Positions 53,353-61,841 of a stretch of 64,000 nucleotides of DNA are shown piece after piece (position 1 is the first letter of the stretch; each line of letters begins with the position of its first letter). The DNA comes from Micromonospora orduensis (GTDB lineage: Bacteria > Actinomycetota > Actinomycetes > Mycobacteriales > Micromonosporaceae), in the NCBI RefSeq assembly GCF_006228125.1, contig NZ_VDFY01000208.1:37111-101110 (forward strand), read 5' to 3'. Made by a program: the position numbers and the translations under genes. The notes below the pieces were generated by a model. That model did no database searches, had not been told where the DNA came from, and saw only the letters and a list, made by a program, of their open reading frames with translations.

Positions 53353-54123
53353 ATGACGCCACCGCAGGAGACAGCCCTGAACAACTCGGCGACCCCGGCG
53401 TGGGTTCATCGGCCGGCCAACCTCGCCAGGGCGGTCACCGCCGAACTGGTGGAGCGCATCGTCCGCGGCGTGCACCCGTCCGGGACGTCGCTACCCCCCG
53501 AGCCGGTCCTCTGCGAGACCTTCTCGGTCAGCAGGACCGTTGTCCGGGAGGCGGTGAAGATCCTCCAGGAGAAGGGGCTCGTGCAGGTCCGCCAGGGCGC
53601 CGGCACCATGGTCACCCCGCCATCGAACTGGGACATGCTCGACGAGCTCGTCCTCGCCGCCACCATCGCCGAGGACGACAGTCTCGCCATCCTCGACGAC
53701 CTCGTCGTCACCCGGCGGGTGCTGGAGTCCGACATGGCGAACGTCGCCGCCCGCCTCGCCGACGACGACACCATCGACCGGCTGCGCGCCCTGGTCGACC
53801 GGATGGACGAGCTCGTCGACGACCACGTCACGTACCACGAGCACGACCGGGCGTTCCACGACCAAGTCATGCAGGCGTCCGGCAACCGGATCGCGCGCGG
53901 GGTCGTACGGGCGTTGGAGAGTCAGGTCATAAACACCGCCCGGTACATGGGCCGGACCGAACGCTCCCTCTGCGTGGCGTCCAACAAGGGGCACCGGCGC
54001 ATCTACGAGCGCATCGCCGCCCACGACCAGGACGGCGCCGCCGAGGCGATGTTCACCCACATCACCGAGGCGTGGCTGGTGCGGCGCGGCGGTTCGGGCA
54101 AGCCGGTCCGTCTCCAGCGCTGA
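53353..54123 (+). CDS. GntR-family regulator with FCD effector domain
   Basis: The 256-residue protein has an N-terminal winged helix (LPPEPVLCETFSVSRTVVREAVKILQEKGLVQVRQGAGTMV, about 45-85) and a C-terminal FCD domain (about 105-245) with Asp/His candidates for metal and acid binding (HDRAFHDQV, GHRRIYERI, FTHITEAW). FadR/FCD regulators usually respond to organic or sugar acids. It is divergent from the importer it probably controls. GGAGGGGGAC precedes the ATG. Confidence 0.92.
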   Translation: MTPPQETALNNSATPAWVHRPANLARAVTAELVERIVRGVHPSGTSLPPEPVLCETFSVSRTVVREAVKILQEKGLVQVRQGAGTMVTPPSNWDMLDELVLAATIAEDDSLAILDDLVVTRRVLESDMANVAARLADDDTIDRLRALVDRMDELVDDHVTYHEHDRAFHDQVMQASGNRIARGVVRALESQVINTARYMGRTERSLCVASNKGHRRIYERIAAHDQDGAAEAMFTHITEAWLVRRGGSGKPVRLQR

Positions 54124-54140
54124 GCGTCGCGGACGGCGAA

Positions 54141-54177
54141 GCGGCGCCCACCCCCGGCACACGGGAGCAGGCGCCGC
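54141..54177. terminator. Weak bidirectional hairpin
   Basis: GCGGCGCC (54141-54148) pairs with GGCGCCGC (54170-54177) with a 21-nt loop between the convergent GntR and esterase genes. The loop is long, so this is tentative. Confidence 0.35.
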
Positions 54178-54196
54178 CGCCGGACGCCGACCGACG

Positions 54197-55582
54197 TCAC
54201 GAGAACTGCGAGAAGAACCTCCAGATCTCACCCTTGGTCCAGGTCGTGATGCCGCTCTCGGCGTACGTCCCGTCCACCGGTCCGGGCATGTGGCCGTTGT
54301 CGTACGCGGCCCACTGCACGGGATAACCAGACCGGCAGCCGGAGTAGGTGGTCGTGATGTGCGTCCGGCTGCCCGCCGCCGGCTCGGGCGGGTTCTGGGC
54401 GGTGCAACCGTTGTTCCGGACGAACGTGTCGCGCAGCGCCCGCCCCTGGGAGATGTTCAGGACGTTGTCCGAGATGCCGTGCAGCCCGAAGTACGCGATG
54501 GGCTGCGTACCGCCGCTGCAACCGCTGATCTGCGCGCCGGAGATGACCGCGACGGCCCGGAAGACGTTGGCCCGCGCGCAGGCCACGGCGTAGCTCATGC
54601 CGCCACCCCAGCTGAAGCCGAGGGCGAACCGCTGCCGCGGGTTGACACACAGGCCGCTCTCGATCCGGCTGATCATGTCGTCGACGAAGGTGATGTCCTC
54701 GCCGCCGGCGTTGCCCCAGCCGTTGCCGAACCCCTGCGGCGCGACCAGGATCGCGCTGTTGTTCGACTGCTCCTGCTGCCCGTAGTAGGACCACGCGGCC
54801 CCGCTGGTGCCGCCGGACGAGATGTCCTGCATGGTGCCGCCCCGCCAGTGGAACGCGAAGATCAGGCGGTACGGGTTGCTGTTGTTGTAGTTGGCGGGCA
54901 CCCGCAGGATGAAGGTCCGGCTCTTGCCGTTGCTCTGGATCGTGTGCGTGCCGCTGGCCAGCATCGGCGCCTTGCCGCACCCGCTACCGCCCGACGGCGG
55001 CGGTTCGGTGCTGCCGGTCGGGACGAGCTGCCACTGTTGGTTGGCGCCGTTCCAGTCGGAGTACTGCACGACGTTCGCTCCGTCGGCTGTGGAGGCGCCC
55101 TGCACCTCCACAGCCTTGCCGCTGTGCCGGCTGATGAGCCGGACGTAGCCGCCGTCCGAGTCGGCCAGCCGGAACTGCTGGTTCGTGCCGTTGAGGTCGG
55201 ACCACTGCACGATGGCGCCGCCGTCGGCGGTGGAGAAGTTGGACACGTCGAGGACCTTGCCCGAGTGTCGGGACTTCAGCCGGTAGTAGCCGCCTCCCGA
55301 ATCCACGAACTGCCACTGCTGGTTGGCGCCGTTGTTACGCGTCCACTGGGTGATCCGCGCGCCGTCGTTGGTGGCCGAGCCGTACAGGTCCAACGCCTTG
55401 CCGCTGTTGCGGTTCACCAGGACGTACGAGGCGTTGGTGTCCACGGTCGCCGCCGCCGCGGGCGCAGCGTCGACCGCGACGAGCATGCCGGCGGTCATGA
55501 CCGCGGCCGCCGCCGCGGCCGACGCCGACCGCCAGCGACGTCTCGGTGGAGAGGCGGGACGAGCCTCACCGATGGCCTTCAT
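54197..55582 (-). CDS. Secreted esterase: ricin-type lectin plus PHB-depolymerase-like domain
   Basis: The 461-residue exoenzyme has a twin-Arg-like basic start and signal to about residue 45, a ricin-type beta-trefoil about 50-187 (NQQW repeats) and an alpha/beta hydrolase about 205-460 of the polyhydroxybutyrate-depolymerase/feruloyl-esterase kind. The nucleophile is Ser324 in GFSWGG, with late NGHMPG giving the probable His. It may deacylate plant polysaccharide. AAGGAG precedes the ATG. Its promoter shares architecture and a motif with the third importer promoter, suggesting joint GntR control. Confidence 0.85.
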   Translation of the reverse strand: MKAIGEARPASPPRRRWRSASAAAAAAVMTAGMLVAVDAAPAAAATVDTNASYVLVNRNSGKALDLYGSATNDGARITQWTRNNGANQQWQFVDSGGGYYRLKSRHSGKVLDVSNFSTADGGAIVQWSDLNGTNQQFRLADSDGGYVRLISRHSGKAVEVQGASTADGANVVQYSDWNGANQQWQLVPTGSTEPPPSGGSGCGKAPMLASGTHTIQSNGKSRTFILRVPANYNNSNPYRLIFAFHWRGGTMQDISSGGTSGAAWSYYGQQEQSNNSAILVAPQGFGNGWGNAGGEDITFVDDMISRIESGLCVNPRQRFALGFSWGGGMSYAVACARANVFRAVAVISGAQISGCSGGTQPIAYFGLHGISDNVLNISQGRALRDTFVRNNGCTAQNPPEPAAGSRTHITTTYSGCRSGYPVQWAAYDNGHMPGPVDGTYAESGITTWTKGEIWRFFSQFS

Positions 55583-55928
55583 GGTCCACTCCTTCGATCG
55601 GGGTCACCCACGGGCGAGACGCACGCGCGTGCCCTGGCGTGTGTGCCGGCGTCTGGTGGTGGCGTCAGCACGTTGGGGGGTGTGTGGTGCGGGCGAGATG
55701 CGGCCGGCCCGATGGAGCGCTGCGGCGTATCCGGGCCCCCGGCGGCCCACGCGACCCGCGAGTCAAAAGTTAGCGTTCACAACGTCATACGTCAAACGAT
55801 TGGCATCGATACACTGCCTGTGTCTCGACGGGCCCACGCCGGGTCGGTATGGTCGCGGCGTCCGGGGAGGGACAGGCGCGCGCAGGCGCGCACCGACGCC
55901 CCACGGTCCACTATCGCGGAGGCGTGAG
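55583..55928. promoter_or_regulatory. Divergent regulatory region between the esterase and mutarotase-like genes
   Basis: The 346-bp region contains the minus-strand promoter at 55767-55795, which serves the esterase with a leader of about 175 nt. A plus-strand TACACT near 55810 may be a -10 for the mutarotase-like gene, but its -35 is unclear. No credible gene is present. Confidence 0.5.
55767..55795 (-). promoter_or_regulatory. Esterase promoter with candidate GntR operator
   Basis: Minus-strand TTGACG (55790-55795), 17 bp and TAACTT (55767-55772) match the hexamers and spacing of the promoter at 53267-53295. The spacer motif GTATGACGTTGTGAACG differs by small changes from GTATGACGTGTGACG there, and it lies in the opposite orientation relative to the promoter. 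Confidence 0.6.
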
Positions 55929-56264
55929 ATGCGACGACACGCAATGGTCATCCGGCTCCGACCGGAGCACCGGGAGACCTACCTTCGGCTGCACGCCGCC
56001 GTCTGGCCCACCGTCGAGGAGACGCTGCGGCAGGCGAACATGCGCAACTTCAGCATCTTCCTGCACGACGATCTGCTGTTCGGCTACTACGAGTACGTGG
56101 GCGACGACCACGCCGCCGACCAGGCGCGTATCGCCGCCGACCCACAGACGCAGGAGTGGTGGAAGTTGACCGAGCCGTGCCAACAGTCGCTGGCCCCGGA
56201 GGGAAGCGACGACTGGTGGGTTCCCGTGCCGGAGGTCTGGCACCTCGCCGACAAGGACGCCTGA
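55929..56264 (+). CDS. rhaM: L-rhamnose mutarotase-family protein
   Basis: The 111-residue protein of the RhaM/DUF718 family interconverts alpha and beta anomers of L-rhamnose or related deoxysugars such as L-fucose. Typical features are a start MVIRLRPEHRETYLRLHAAVWP, the strand NFSIFLHDDLLFGYYEYVGDDH and Trp residues in DDWWVPVPEVWHL near the end. GGAGGCGTGAG precedes the ATG. The gene next to the dehydratase operon supports a deoxysugar pathway, though the ligand is not proven. Confidence 0.85.
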   Translation: MRRHAMVIRLRPEHRETYLRLHAAVWPTVEETLRQANMRNFSIFLHDDLLFGYYEYVGDDHAADQARIAADPQTQEWWKLTEPCQQSLAPEGSDDWWVPVPEVWHLADKDA

Positions 56265-56286
56265 CCGCCGTCCGCGCCGGCCCGGA

Positions 56287-56720
56287 TCACTCGGGCGGCT
56301 TCGCCCCCGACTGCTCGCTCACCATGTACGCCGCGTACCAGTCGGGCCAGTTGTCGTCAGTCGTACCGGTGCGCTTCTCATGCTCGCCGTGGGCGGCGGC
56401 CGCGCGCCGCAGCGCGCTCGCCAGGTCGCTGTCGGAGGTGTACGACGTCACTCCCCCCTCGATCCGTCCGGGGAGCCTGGTGGTGATCTCCTGCACGAGC
56501 CAGGTGTTGCCGTCCGGGTCGCGGAACGTGGCGCACGAGAAGTAGCTGCGGTGCTCGGGATCCGGCCCGTCGGGGTGACGTGGAAGACACCACTGACCTC
56601 GACGCCGACGGCGAGCAGGGCGTCGCGGGCCGCCTCGACATCGGACACGACCAGGTACGCCGTTGCCGAGCCGGGCGTCGCCGACGTGAGCTGCGGCCCG
56701 AACTGCACCGAACACATCAC
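56287..56720 (-). pseudogene. Truncated and frameshifted VOC-family (glyoxalase-like) gene
   Basis: Two frames together encode part of a vicinal-oxygen-chelate protein. The first (about 56590-56720) reads MCSVQFGPQLTSATPGS and YLVVSDVEAARDALLAVGVE; the second (56287-about 56590) reads FRDPDGNTWLVQEITTRLPG, which is typical of this family. The frame changes near 56580-56590, and about ten residues found in relatives are missing there. The N-terminal about 40 residues of the family are also absent, since MarR coding sequence comes directly upstream. This is a decayed remnant, unless the shift is a sequencing error; a start would be ATG 56715-56717. Confidence 0.6.
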
Positions 56721-56737
56721 CGGGGTCGCCGTTGCCG

Positions 56738-57229
56738 TCAGTCCTCGCGCCGCGTGCCGAGGTGCGCGCGCAGCGCCGCCGCGATCTCGCCGGCCGCGCG
56801 GAGCTGTTCCGGAGTCAGAGCGTCGACGAACAACTCCCGGATGGCGCGCAGGTGCGGGAAGGTGGCATTCCGGAACGCGTCCGCTCCGGTCGGGGTGAGG
56901 AGCACCTCCGACCCACGGGGGACGGTCTGGCACTCCTGGCGGCGGATGAGCCCCCGCCGCTCCATCCGGCCCAGGTGGTGCGAGAGCCGGCTGCGCTCCC
57001 AGCCGATGTGGGCCGCCAGCGCGGACGAGCGCATCTTCCGGCCCTGGGCCTCGCTGAGGGCGAGCAGCACCGCGTAGTCCCCCGGCGAGAGCGCGGAGTC
57101 GGCCTGGAGGCGGGTGCTGACCTGGGAGGTCAGGGCCTCGGTCGTCTCAATGAAGTCCCGCCAGATCCGTAGCTCATCCGCGGTCGGCAGCTGGCGTCCC
57201 CTCCGCCGCTCAGGTGTGGCGCTGGTCAT
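56738..57229 (-). CDS. MarR-family transcriptional regulator
   Basis: The 163-residue regulator has the winged-helix core MRSSALAAHIGWERSRLSHHLGRMERRGLIRR and wing QTVPRGSEVLLTPTG, of the usual length. Two in-frame ATGs exist; 57229 is chosen because GGAG lies 6 nt before it, whereas the ATG at 57241 has none. The gene faces the luciferase-like pair, and two palindromes (57246-57257, 57275-57286) lie between them, so it probably represses both directions and responds to a small phenolic or oxidant ligand. Confidence 0.88.
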   Translation of the reverse strand: MTSATPERRRGRQLPTADELRIWRDFIETTEALTSQVSTRLQADSALSPGDYAVLLALSEAQGRKMRSSALAAHIGWERSRLSHHLGRMERRGLIRRQECQTVPRGSEVLLTPTGADAFRNATFPHLRAIRELFVDALTPEQLRAAGEIAAALRAHLGTRRED

Positions 57230-57245
57230 GTCTGTCTCCATGGAA

Positions 57246-57286
57246 TTGACGTGTCAATCGGCAGGTTAGCAGCATTGACACGTCAA
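57246..57286. promoter_or_regulatory. Two 12-bp MarR operators
   Basis: TTGACGTGTCAA (57246-57257) and TTGACACGTCAA (57275-57286) are each of the form TTGAC-N2-GTCAA and are reverse complements of each other, with centres 29 bp apart (about three helical turns). The first ends 80 bp before the ATG at 57338 and lies 16 bp from the MarR start. Confidence 0.75.
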
Positions 57287-57337
57287 CAGGGAAGGCCGCT
57301 TCCCGCGGGTCACCGGCGGGAGCGCCGAGGAGGAGAC

Positions 57338-58387
57338 ATGACGGCTCAACACTTCGAACTGGGGCTGAACTCGTTCGGGGAGGTGGCCACCGACGGCGAC
57401 CGGACCCTGACCGACGCCGAGACGGTACGACTGCTCGTCGACGAGGCCCGACTCGCGGAGTCGGTCGGCCTCGACGTCTTCAGCCTCGGTGAGCACTACC
57501 GGGAGGGCCACAACGACTCGGCCACACCGGTGCTGCTCGCGGCGATGGCGACGGCGACCGACCGGATCCGTCTCGGCACCTCGGTCACGGTGCTCAGCAC
57601 CAACGATCCGGTACGCCTCTACCACGAGTTCGCCACCCTCGACGCGGTGTCCGACGGTCGGGCCCAACTGGTCCTCGGGCGGGCCTCCGCAACCGAGTCG
57701 TTCCCGCTGTTCGGCTACGACCTGGCGGACTACGAGCGGTTGTTCGAGGAGAAGCTCGACCTCTTCGTCCGACTCCAGCGGGACGAAACGGTCACCTGGT
57801 CCGGCACCGTACGAACTCCCCTGGTCGACAAGCGACTGCATCCGCGCATGCGGCCGGGCGGCATCCCGACGTGGATCGGCGTCGGTGGGAGCCCCAACTC
57901 GGTGGTCCGCGCCGCCCGCTACGGACTGCCGCTCATGCTCGCGATCATCGGCGGGCGGCCGCAGCGGTTCGCCGGCCATGTCGACCTCTACCTCCAGGCA
58001 CTCAAGCAGTTCGGGAACCCCGTACAGCCGATCGGGCAGCACTCACTCGGCCTTGTCGCGGACACCGACGAGGAGGCGGTGGAAACATGGTGGCGGTACT
58101 GGCAGCCGACCGTGGCGCGGCTCGCCGAGGAGCGCGGCTTCTACAAACCGGACCGCGCACGCTACGAGGCCGAGATCGACCACGGAGCGCTGTTCGTCGG
58201 GTCGCCGGAGACGGTCGCCCAGAAGATCGCCACCATGGCCCGCGATCTGCGGCTGAGTCGATTCGACCTCAAATACGACATCATGCACCTGCCTCGCGAG
58301 GCACGCGCGCGAACCATCGAGCTGCTGGGCAGCGAGGTCGCGCCGCGCGTCCGGGAGCTGTTGGCGAAGGAGCCCACCCATGTCTGA
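57338..58387 (+). CDS. Luciferase-like (LLM class) flavin-dependent oxidoreductase (first)
   Basis: The 349-residue TIM-barrel flavoprotein of the bacterial luciferase-like superfamily has typical VSLGEHYREGHN, TSVTVLSTNDPVRLYHEFATLDAVSDGRAQLVLGR, IGVGGSPNSVVRAARYG and a C-terminal barrel end. It uses reduced flavin (FMN or F420). GAGGAGGAG precedes the ATG; the longer GTG-initiated frame (57251) overlaps the operator and is unlikely. It overlaps the second copy by 8 bp and is probably co-transcribed with it and the reductase. Confidence 0.9.
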   Translation: MTAQHFELGLNSFGEVATDGDRTLTDAETVRLLVDEARLAESVGLDVFSLGEHYREGHNDSATPVLLAAMATATDRIRLGTSVTVLSTNDPVRLYHEFATLDAVSDGRAQLVLGRASATESFPLFGYDLADYERLFEEKLDLFVRLQRDETVTWSGTVRTPLVDKRLHPRMRPGGIPTWIGVGGSPNSVVRAARYGLPLMLAIIGGRPQRFAGHVDLYLQALKQFGNPVQPIGQHSLGLVADTDEEAVETWWRYWQPTVARLAEERGFYKPDRARYEAEIDHGALFVGSPETVAQKIATMARDLRLSRFDLKYDIMHLPREARARTIELLGSEVAPRVRELLAKEPTHV

Positions 58388-59411
58388 CCTCGCGTTCGGC
58401 CTCGACACCTTCGGCGACGTACCGCAGGACGACAACGGTAGGCCGATCTCGCACGCCGCAGCGATCCGTCAGGTCGTCGACGAGGCGGTGCTGGCCGACG
58501 ACCTCGGCGTCGACGTCATCGCCCTCGGCGAGCACCACCGACCGGAGTACTCGGTGTCGACGCCGGAGACCGTGCTGGCGGGCATCGCCTCGCGCACCTC
58601 GCGGATCCGGCTCTCCTCCGGCGTGACGGTGCTCAGCTCCGACGACCCGGTCCGGGTGTTCCAACGCTTCGCCACCGTCGACGCGCTCTCCAACGGCCGG
58701 GCCGAGGTGATCCTCGGTCGCGGGTCGTTCACCGAGTCGTTCCCCCTGTTCGGCTACGACCTGGCGGACTACGACACGCTGTTCGAGGAGAAGATCGAGC
58801 TGTTCGCGAAGCTCCTCGACGAGAAGCCGGTGACCTGGAGCGGCACCCTGCGTGCCCCCCTCAAGGACGCCGACGTCTTCCCGAAGACCGAATTGGGGCA
58901 CCTCACCACCTGGGTGGGTGTCGGTGGCTCGCCGCAGTCGGTCGTCCGCACCGCGCAGTACGGCTTCCCGCTCATGCTGGCCATCATCGGCGGCGCTCCG
59001 GAGCGGTTCGCGCCCTACATCGACCTGTACCGGCGGGCGGCCGACCAGCTCGGCACCACCGCCCACCCGGTCGGGATGCACTCGCCCGGCTTCATCGCCG
59101 ACACCGACGAGGAGGCCAGGGAGGTGTTCTGGCCGCACTACCGGGTCATGCGGAACCGGATCGGCGCGCTGCGGGGCTGGCCACCGATCCGTCGCGAGGA
59201 GTTCGACTCCGAGGTGGAGCACGGCTCGCTGTACATCGGTTCACCCGAGACTGTGGCACGCCGGATGGCAGGCGCCATCGGCAGCCTCGGCGTCGGCCGG
59301 TTCGACCTCATCTACACGGCGGGAGCCCAGCCGGTGAGCGCGCGGATGCGTGCCGTGGAGCTCTACGGCTCCCGGGTGATCCCCATGGTCCGCGACATCC
59401 TGGCCGGCTGA
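58380..59411 (+). CDS. Luciferase-like (LLM class) flavin-dependent oxidoreductase (second)
   Basis: The 343-residue paralogue of the preceding gene shares ALGEHHRPEYSV, LSSGVTVLSSDDPVRVFQRFATVDALSNGRAEVILGRGSFTESFPLFGYDLADY and GVGGSPQSVVRTAQYG. The two products may form a heterodimer as in luciferase-type enzymes. It overlaps the first gene by 8 bp, so both are translated together. The substrate is unknown. Confidence 0.9.
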   Translation: MSDLAFGLDTFGDVPQDDNGRPISHAAAIRQVVDEAVLADDLGVDVIALGEHHRPEYSVSTPETVLAGIASRTSRIRLSSGVTVLSSDDPVRVFQRFATVDALSNGRAEVILGRGSFTESFPLFGYDLADYDTLFEEKIELFAKLLDEKPVTWSGTLRAPLKDADVFPKTELGHLTTWVGVGGSPQSVVRTAQYGFPLMLAIIGGAPERFAPYIDLYRRAADQLGTTAHPVGMHSPGFIADTDEEAREVFWPHYRVMRNRIGALRGWPPIRREEFDSEVEHGSLYIGSPETVARRMAGAIGSLGVGRFDLIYTAGAQPVSARMRAVELYGSRVIPMVRDILAG

Positions 59412-59441
59412 ACCACCGCACCGGCACCCTGGAGGGAAGAC

Positions 59442-60146
59442 ATGAACGCCAACGACCGGCCGCAGACCCTCGCCGTCCTCGGGGCCGGCAAGGTGGGCAC
59501 CGTCCTCGCCCGGCTCGCGCTCGCCGCCGGCTACCGGGTGCTCGTCGCCGGCTCCGGCGACCCGGCGAAGATCGCCCTCACCATCGAGGTGCTCACCCCC
59601 GGGGCGACCGCGACCACGTCGGTCGACGCCGTGGCCGACGCCGACATCGTCATCCTCGCCCTGCCGCTGGGCAAGTACCGGGCGATCCCCGCCGAGGCGC
59701 TGCGCGGCAAGCTCGTCGTCGACGCGATGAACTACTGGTGGGAGGTCGACGGCATCCGCGACGACCTGACCGATCCACGCACGTCGTCCAGCGAGATCGT
59801 CCAGGCGTTCCTGGCCGGCGCGCGGGTCGTCAAGGCGTTCAACCACATGGGCTACCACGATCTCGAGGACGAGGCGCGGCCGGCCGGAGCCGCCGGCCGC
59901 AAGGCCATCGCGATCGCCGGCGACGACCCCGCTGATCTCGCCGCCGTGGCGTCCCTCGTCGACGCGCTCGGCTTCGACCCGGTCGTCGCCGGAGCTCTCG
60001 CCGAGGGGGTACGGCTCGAACCGGGCAGCGAGTTGTTCGGCGCCAACGTGAGTGCCGCCGAGGTGCGCGCCATGCTCGACCGGTTTCCCGAGTCGGAACG
60101 CGGGCGGGTCATCGCCTCCGCGCGAGGCTCCGACCTGCCCGGGTGA
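59442..60146 (+). CDS. F420-dependent NADP reductase-like protein
   Basis: The 234-residue protein has an N-terminal Rossmann fold VLGAGKVGTVLARLALAAG at about 11-29, then a domain typical of coenzyme F420-dependent NADP+ oxidoreductases (IVILALPLGKYRAIP, VKAFNHMGYHDLEDEA). It could supply or use reduced cofactor for the luciferase-like pair 30 bp upstream. GGAGGGAAG precedes the ATG. F420 dependence rests on family resemblance, and a related NADP-binding reductase of another kind is possible. Confidence 0.82.
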   Translation: MNANDRPQTLAVLGAGKVGTVLARLALAAGYRVLVAGSGDPAKIALTIEVLTPGATATTSVDAVADADIVILALPLGKYRAIPAEALRGKLVVDAMNYWWEVDGIRDDLTDPRTSSSEIVQAFLAGARVVKAFNHMGYHDLEDEARPAGAAGRKAIAIAGDDPADLAAVASLVDALGFDPVVAGALAEGVRLEPGSELFGANVSAAEVRAMLDRFPESERGRVIASARGSDLPG

Positions 60147-60187
60147 CGGACACCGCCGGAACAGGGGCGGGGTGCGACCGCGACGGG

Positions 60188-60847
60188 TCAGCCGCCGGAG
60201 CCCTCCTGCGCGCCGTCGTGACTGTCGCCCTCCAGGTAGACATGCTGGTGCCCCTGGCCGGAGTCGACGTTGACCTGGTCGAGCTGGGTGGCGGCGACGG
60301 ACCACGCGGCAGCCGCCTGGGCTGCCTGTCGCGCGGCCAGCTCGGCCAGCGGGGCCCGCTGCGCGGGCGGCACGGTGACGGCGAGGAGATAGGCGTCGAC
60401 GGCGAGGGACGCCTGGTCCACGGCGCTGCGCAGAGCCGTGCGGGCCACGTTCGTCGCGGTGGTGCCGGACGGCGGGTCGGCGAACGGCTCCGCCGCCCGG
60501 ACCATCGCCTGCTGCCACTGGCGGGCCTGTTCGGCGCTCGCGGGACGGGATGTCGACGGATCCGCCTGGATGGCGGTGAGGATGGGTTGTACCTGCTCCC
60601 GCAGGCGACGGGCGGTCGACGTCAGCTCGACGATCTGCTGGCTGTCACGGTGCGCCTCGGCCTTGCGGATGTCCGCGATGGCCGACTCGGTGCCGTCCGG
60701 TCGACCGGCCGTGTAACCGACGGCACCGCCGACGAGAGCCGCCGCGAGTCCGACGGCCGCGATGGTTGCCGCGAGACGCGGGACCCGCCGGCGACGCGCG
60801 TCGGCGGTGGGCAGCAGGTAGGAGGGCTTGCCGGTACGGCGGGACAC
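60188..60847 (-). CDS. Small membrane-anchored protein of unknown function
   Basis: I do not recognise the family. The 219-residue product has a basic N-terminus (ADARRRRVPRL) and one hydrophobic helix at about 27-46, followed by a helical extracytoplasmic part rich in Ala, Gln and Arg (QQIVELTSTARRLREQVQPIL) and a His/Asp/Glu-rich tail. It is likely a type II membrane protein with the C-terminus outside. GTG 60847 has GAGGAGAT upstream. It is a single gene, convergent with the reductase. Confidence 0.72.
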   Translation of the reverse strand: MSRRTGKPSYLLPTADARRRRVPRLAATIAAVGLAAALVGGAVGYTAGRPDGTESAIADIRKAEAHRDSQQIVELTSTARRLREQVQPILTAIQADPSTSRPASAEQARQWQQAMVRAAEPFADPPSGTTATNVARTALRSAVDQASLAVDAYLLAVTVPPAQRAPLAELAARQAAQAAAAWSVAATQLDQVNVDSGQGHQHVYLEGDSHDGAQEGSGG

Positions 60848-60939
60848 AGCATCTCCTCATCTCGAGGGAAACGTGGTCGCAGCCTAGCTCGACGCGGTGA
60901 CGATGGTCGATAGCTGGAGCGCGTACCGGTTGCGGCCCG

Positions 60940-61758
60940 TCACCTGACCCGGGCGACGGCGCCGTTGAACGACACGTCCCGCACGGATGGTCGCGGCTGC
61001 GGCGCGTCGTCGGCACGCCACCGCGACACCGAGACGATGCCGGGCTCGACGAGCTCCAACCCGTCGAGAAGGCCCGCGAACTGCTCGGTGGTACGGGCCT
61101 GGAACCGGCCGTCCTGGTTGTTCGCCTCCAGTTTCGCGGTCACCTCGGGCGGCAGGAATTCCCAGGTCACGTGCGAGGCGACGACATAGCTGCCGGACGG
61201 GAGCGCGGCGACGAGGCGGTCGAGGATGCTCCTGGGGCCCTCGTCGTCGCGGATGAAGTGCAGGATGGCCACCAGCATCAACGCGACCGGCCGGGTGAGG
61301 TCCAACGTGGCGCGCAGGTCCGGATGGGCGAGGATCCGTTCGGGGTCACGCAGGTCGGCGTCGAGGTAGGCGGTGCGGCCCTCGGGCGTGCTGTTGAGCA
61401 GCGCACGGGCGTGGGCGAGGACGATCGGGTCGTTGTCGACGTAGACGACCCGCACCGCGGGGTCGATCGCCTGGGCGACCTCGTGCGTGTTGTCGGCGGT
61501 CGGGATGCCCGTTCCGATGTCGAGGAACTGGCGGACACCCTGCTGCGCCAGGAACCGCACCGCGCGGTGCAGGAACATCCGGTTCTCCACGGCGGCGAGC
61601 CGGATGGTGGGCATGGCGGCCGCGAGAGCGTCGCCGGACTGCCGGTCGGCGGCGAAGTTGTCCTTGCCACCGAGCAGGTAGTTGTACCTGCGGGCGGGGT
61701 GCGCGACCGTGGTGTCGATCCGGTCTGCCGCCGAAAGCTCTCCGCTGCGGAACGTCAC
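60940..61758 (-). CDS. DUF574-family S-adenosylmethionine-dependent methyltransferase
   Basis: The 272-residue paralogue of the gene at 4020 has RRYNYLLGGKDNFAADR at about 23-39, FLDIGTGIPTADNTHEVAQ near 79-97 and VVYVDNDPIVLAHARALL. Its substrate is unknown, as for most of the family. The GTG at 61756-61758 has GGGAGG upstream and gives the usual length, while the longer frame runs into unrelated codons. It is monocistronic. Confidence 0.88.
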   Translation of the reverse strand: MTFRSGELSAADRIDTTVAHPARRYNYLLGGKDNFAADRQSGDALAAAMPTIRLAAVENRMFLHRAVRFLAQQGVRQFLDIGTGIPTADNTHEVAQAIDPAVRVVYVDNDPIVLAHARALLNSTPEGRTAYLDADLRDPERILAHPDLRATLDLTRPVALMLVAILHFIRDDEGPRSILDRLVAALPSGSYVVASHVTWEFLPPEVTAKLEANNQDGRFQARTTEQFAGLLDGLELVEPGIVSVSRWRADDAPQPRPSVRDVSFNGAVARVR

Positions 61759-61841
61759 CCCGGGCCTCCCATCGCCACGTCGCCTCCACAAGGTACACAG
61801 CGGACCACCGGCGCGATGCCCGGCCGACGGCCCGGTGATCA

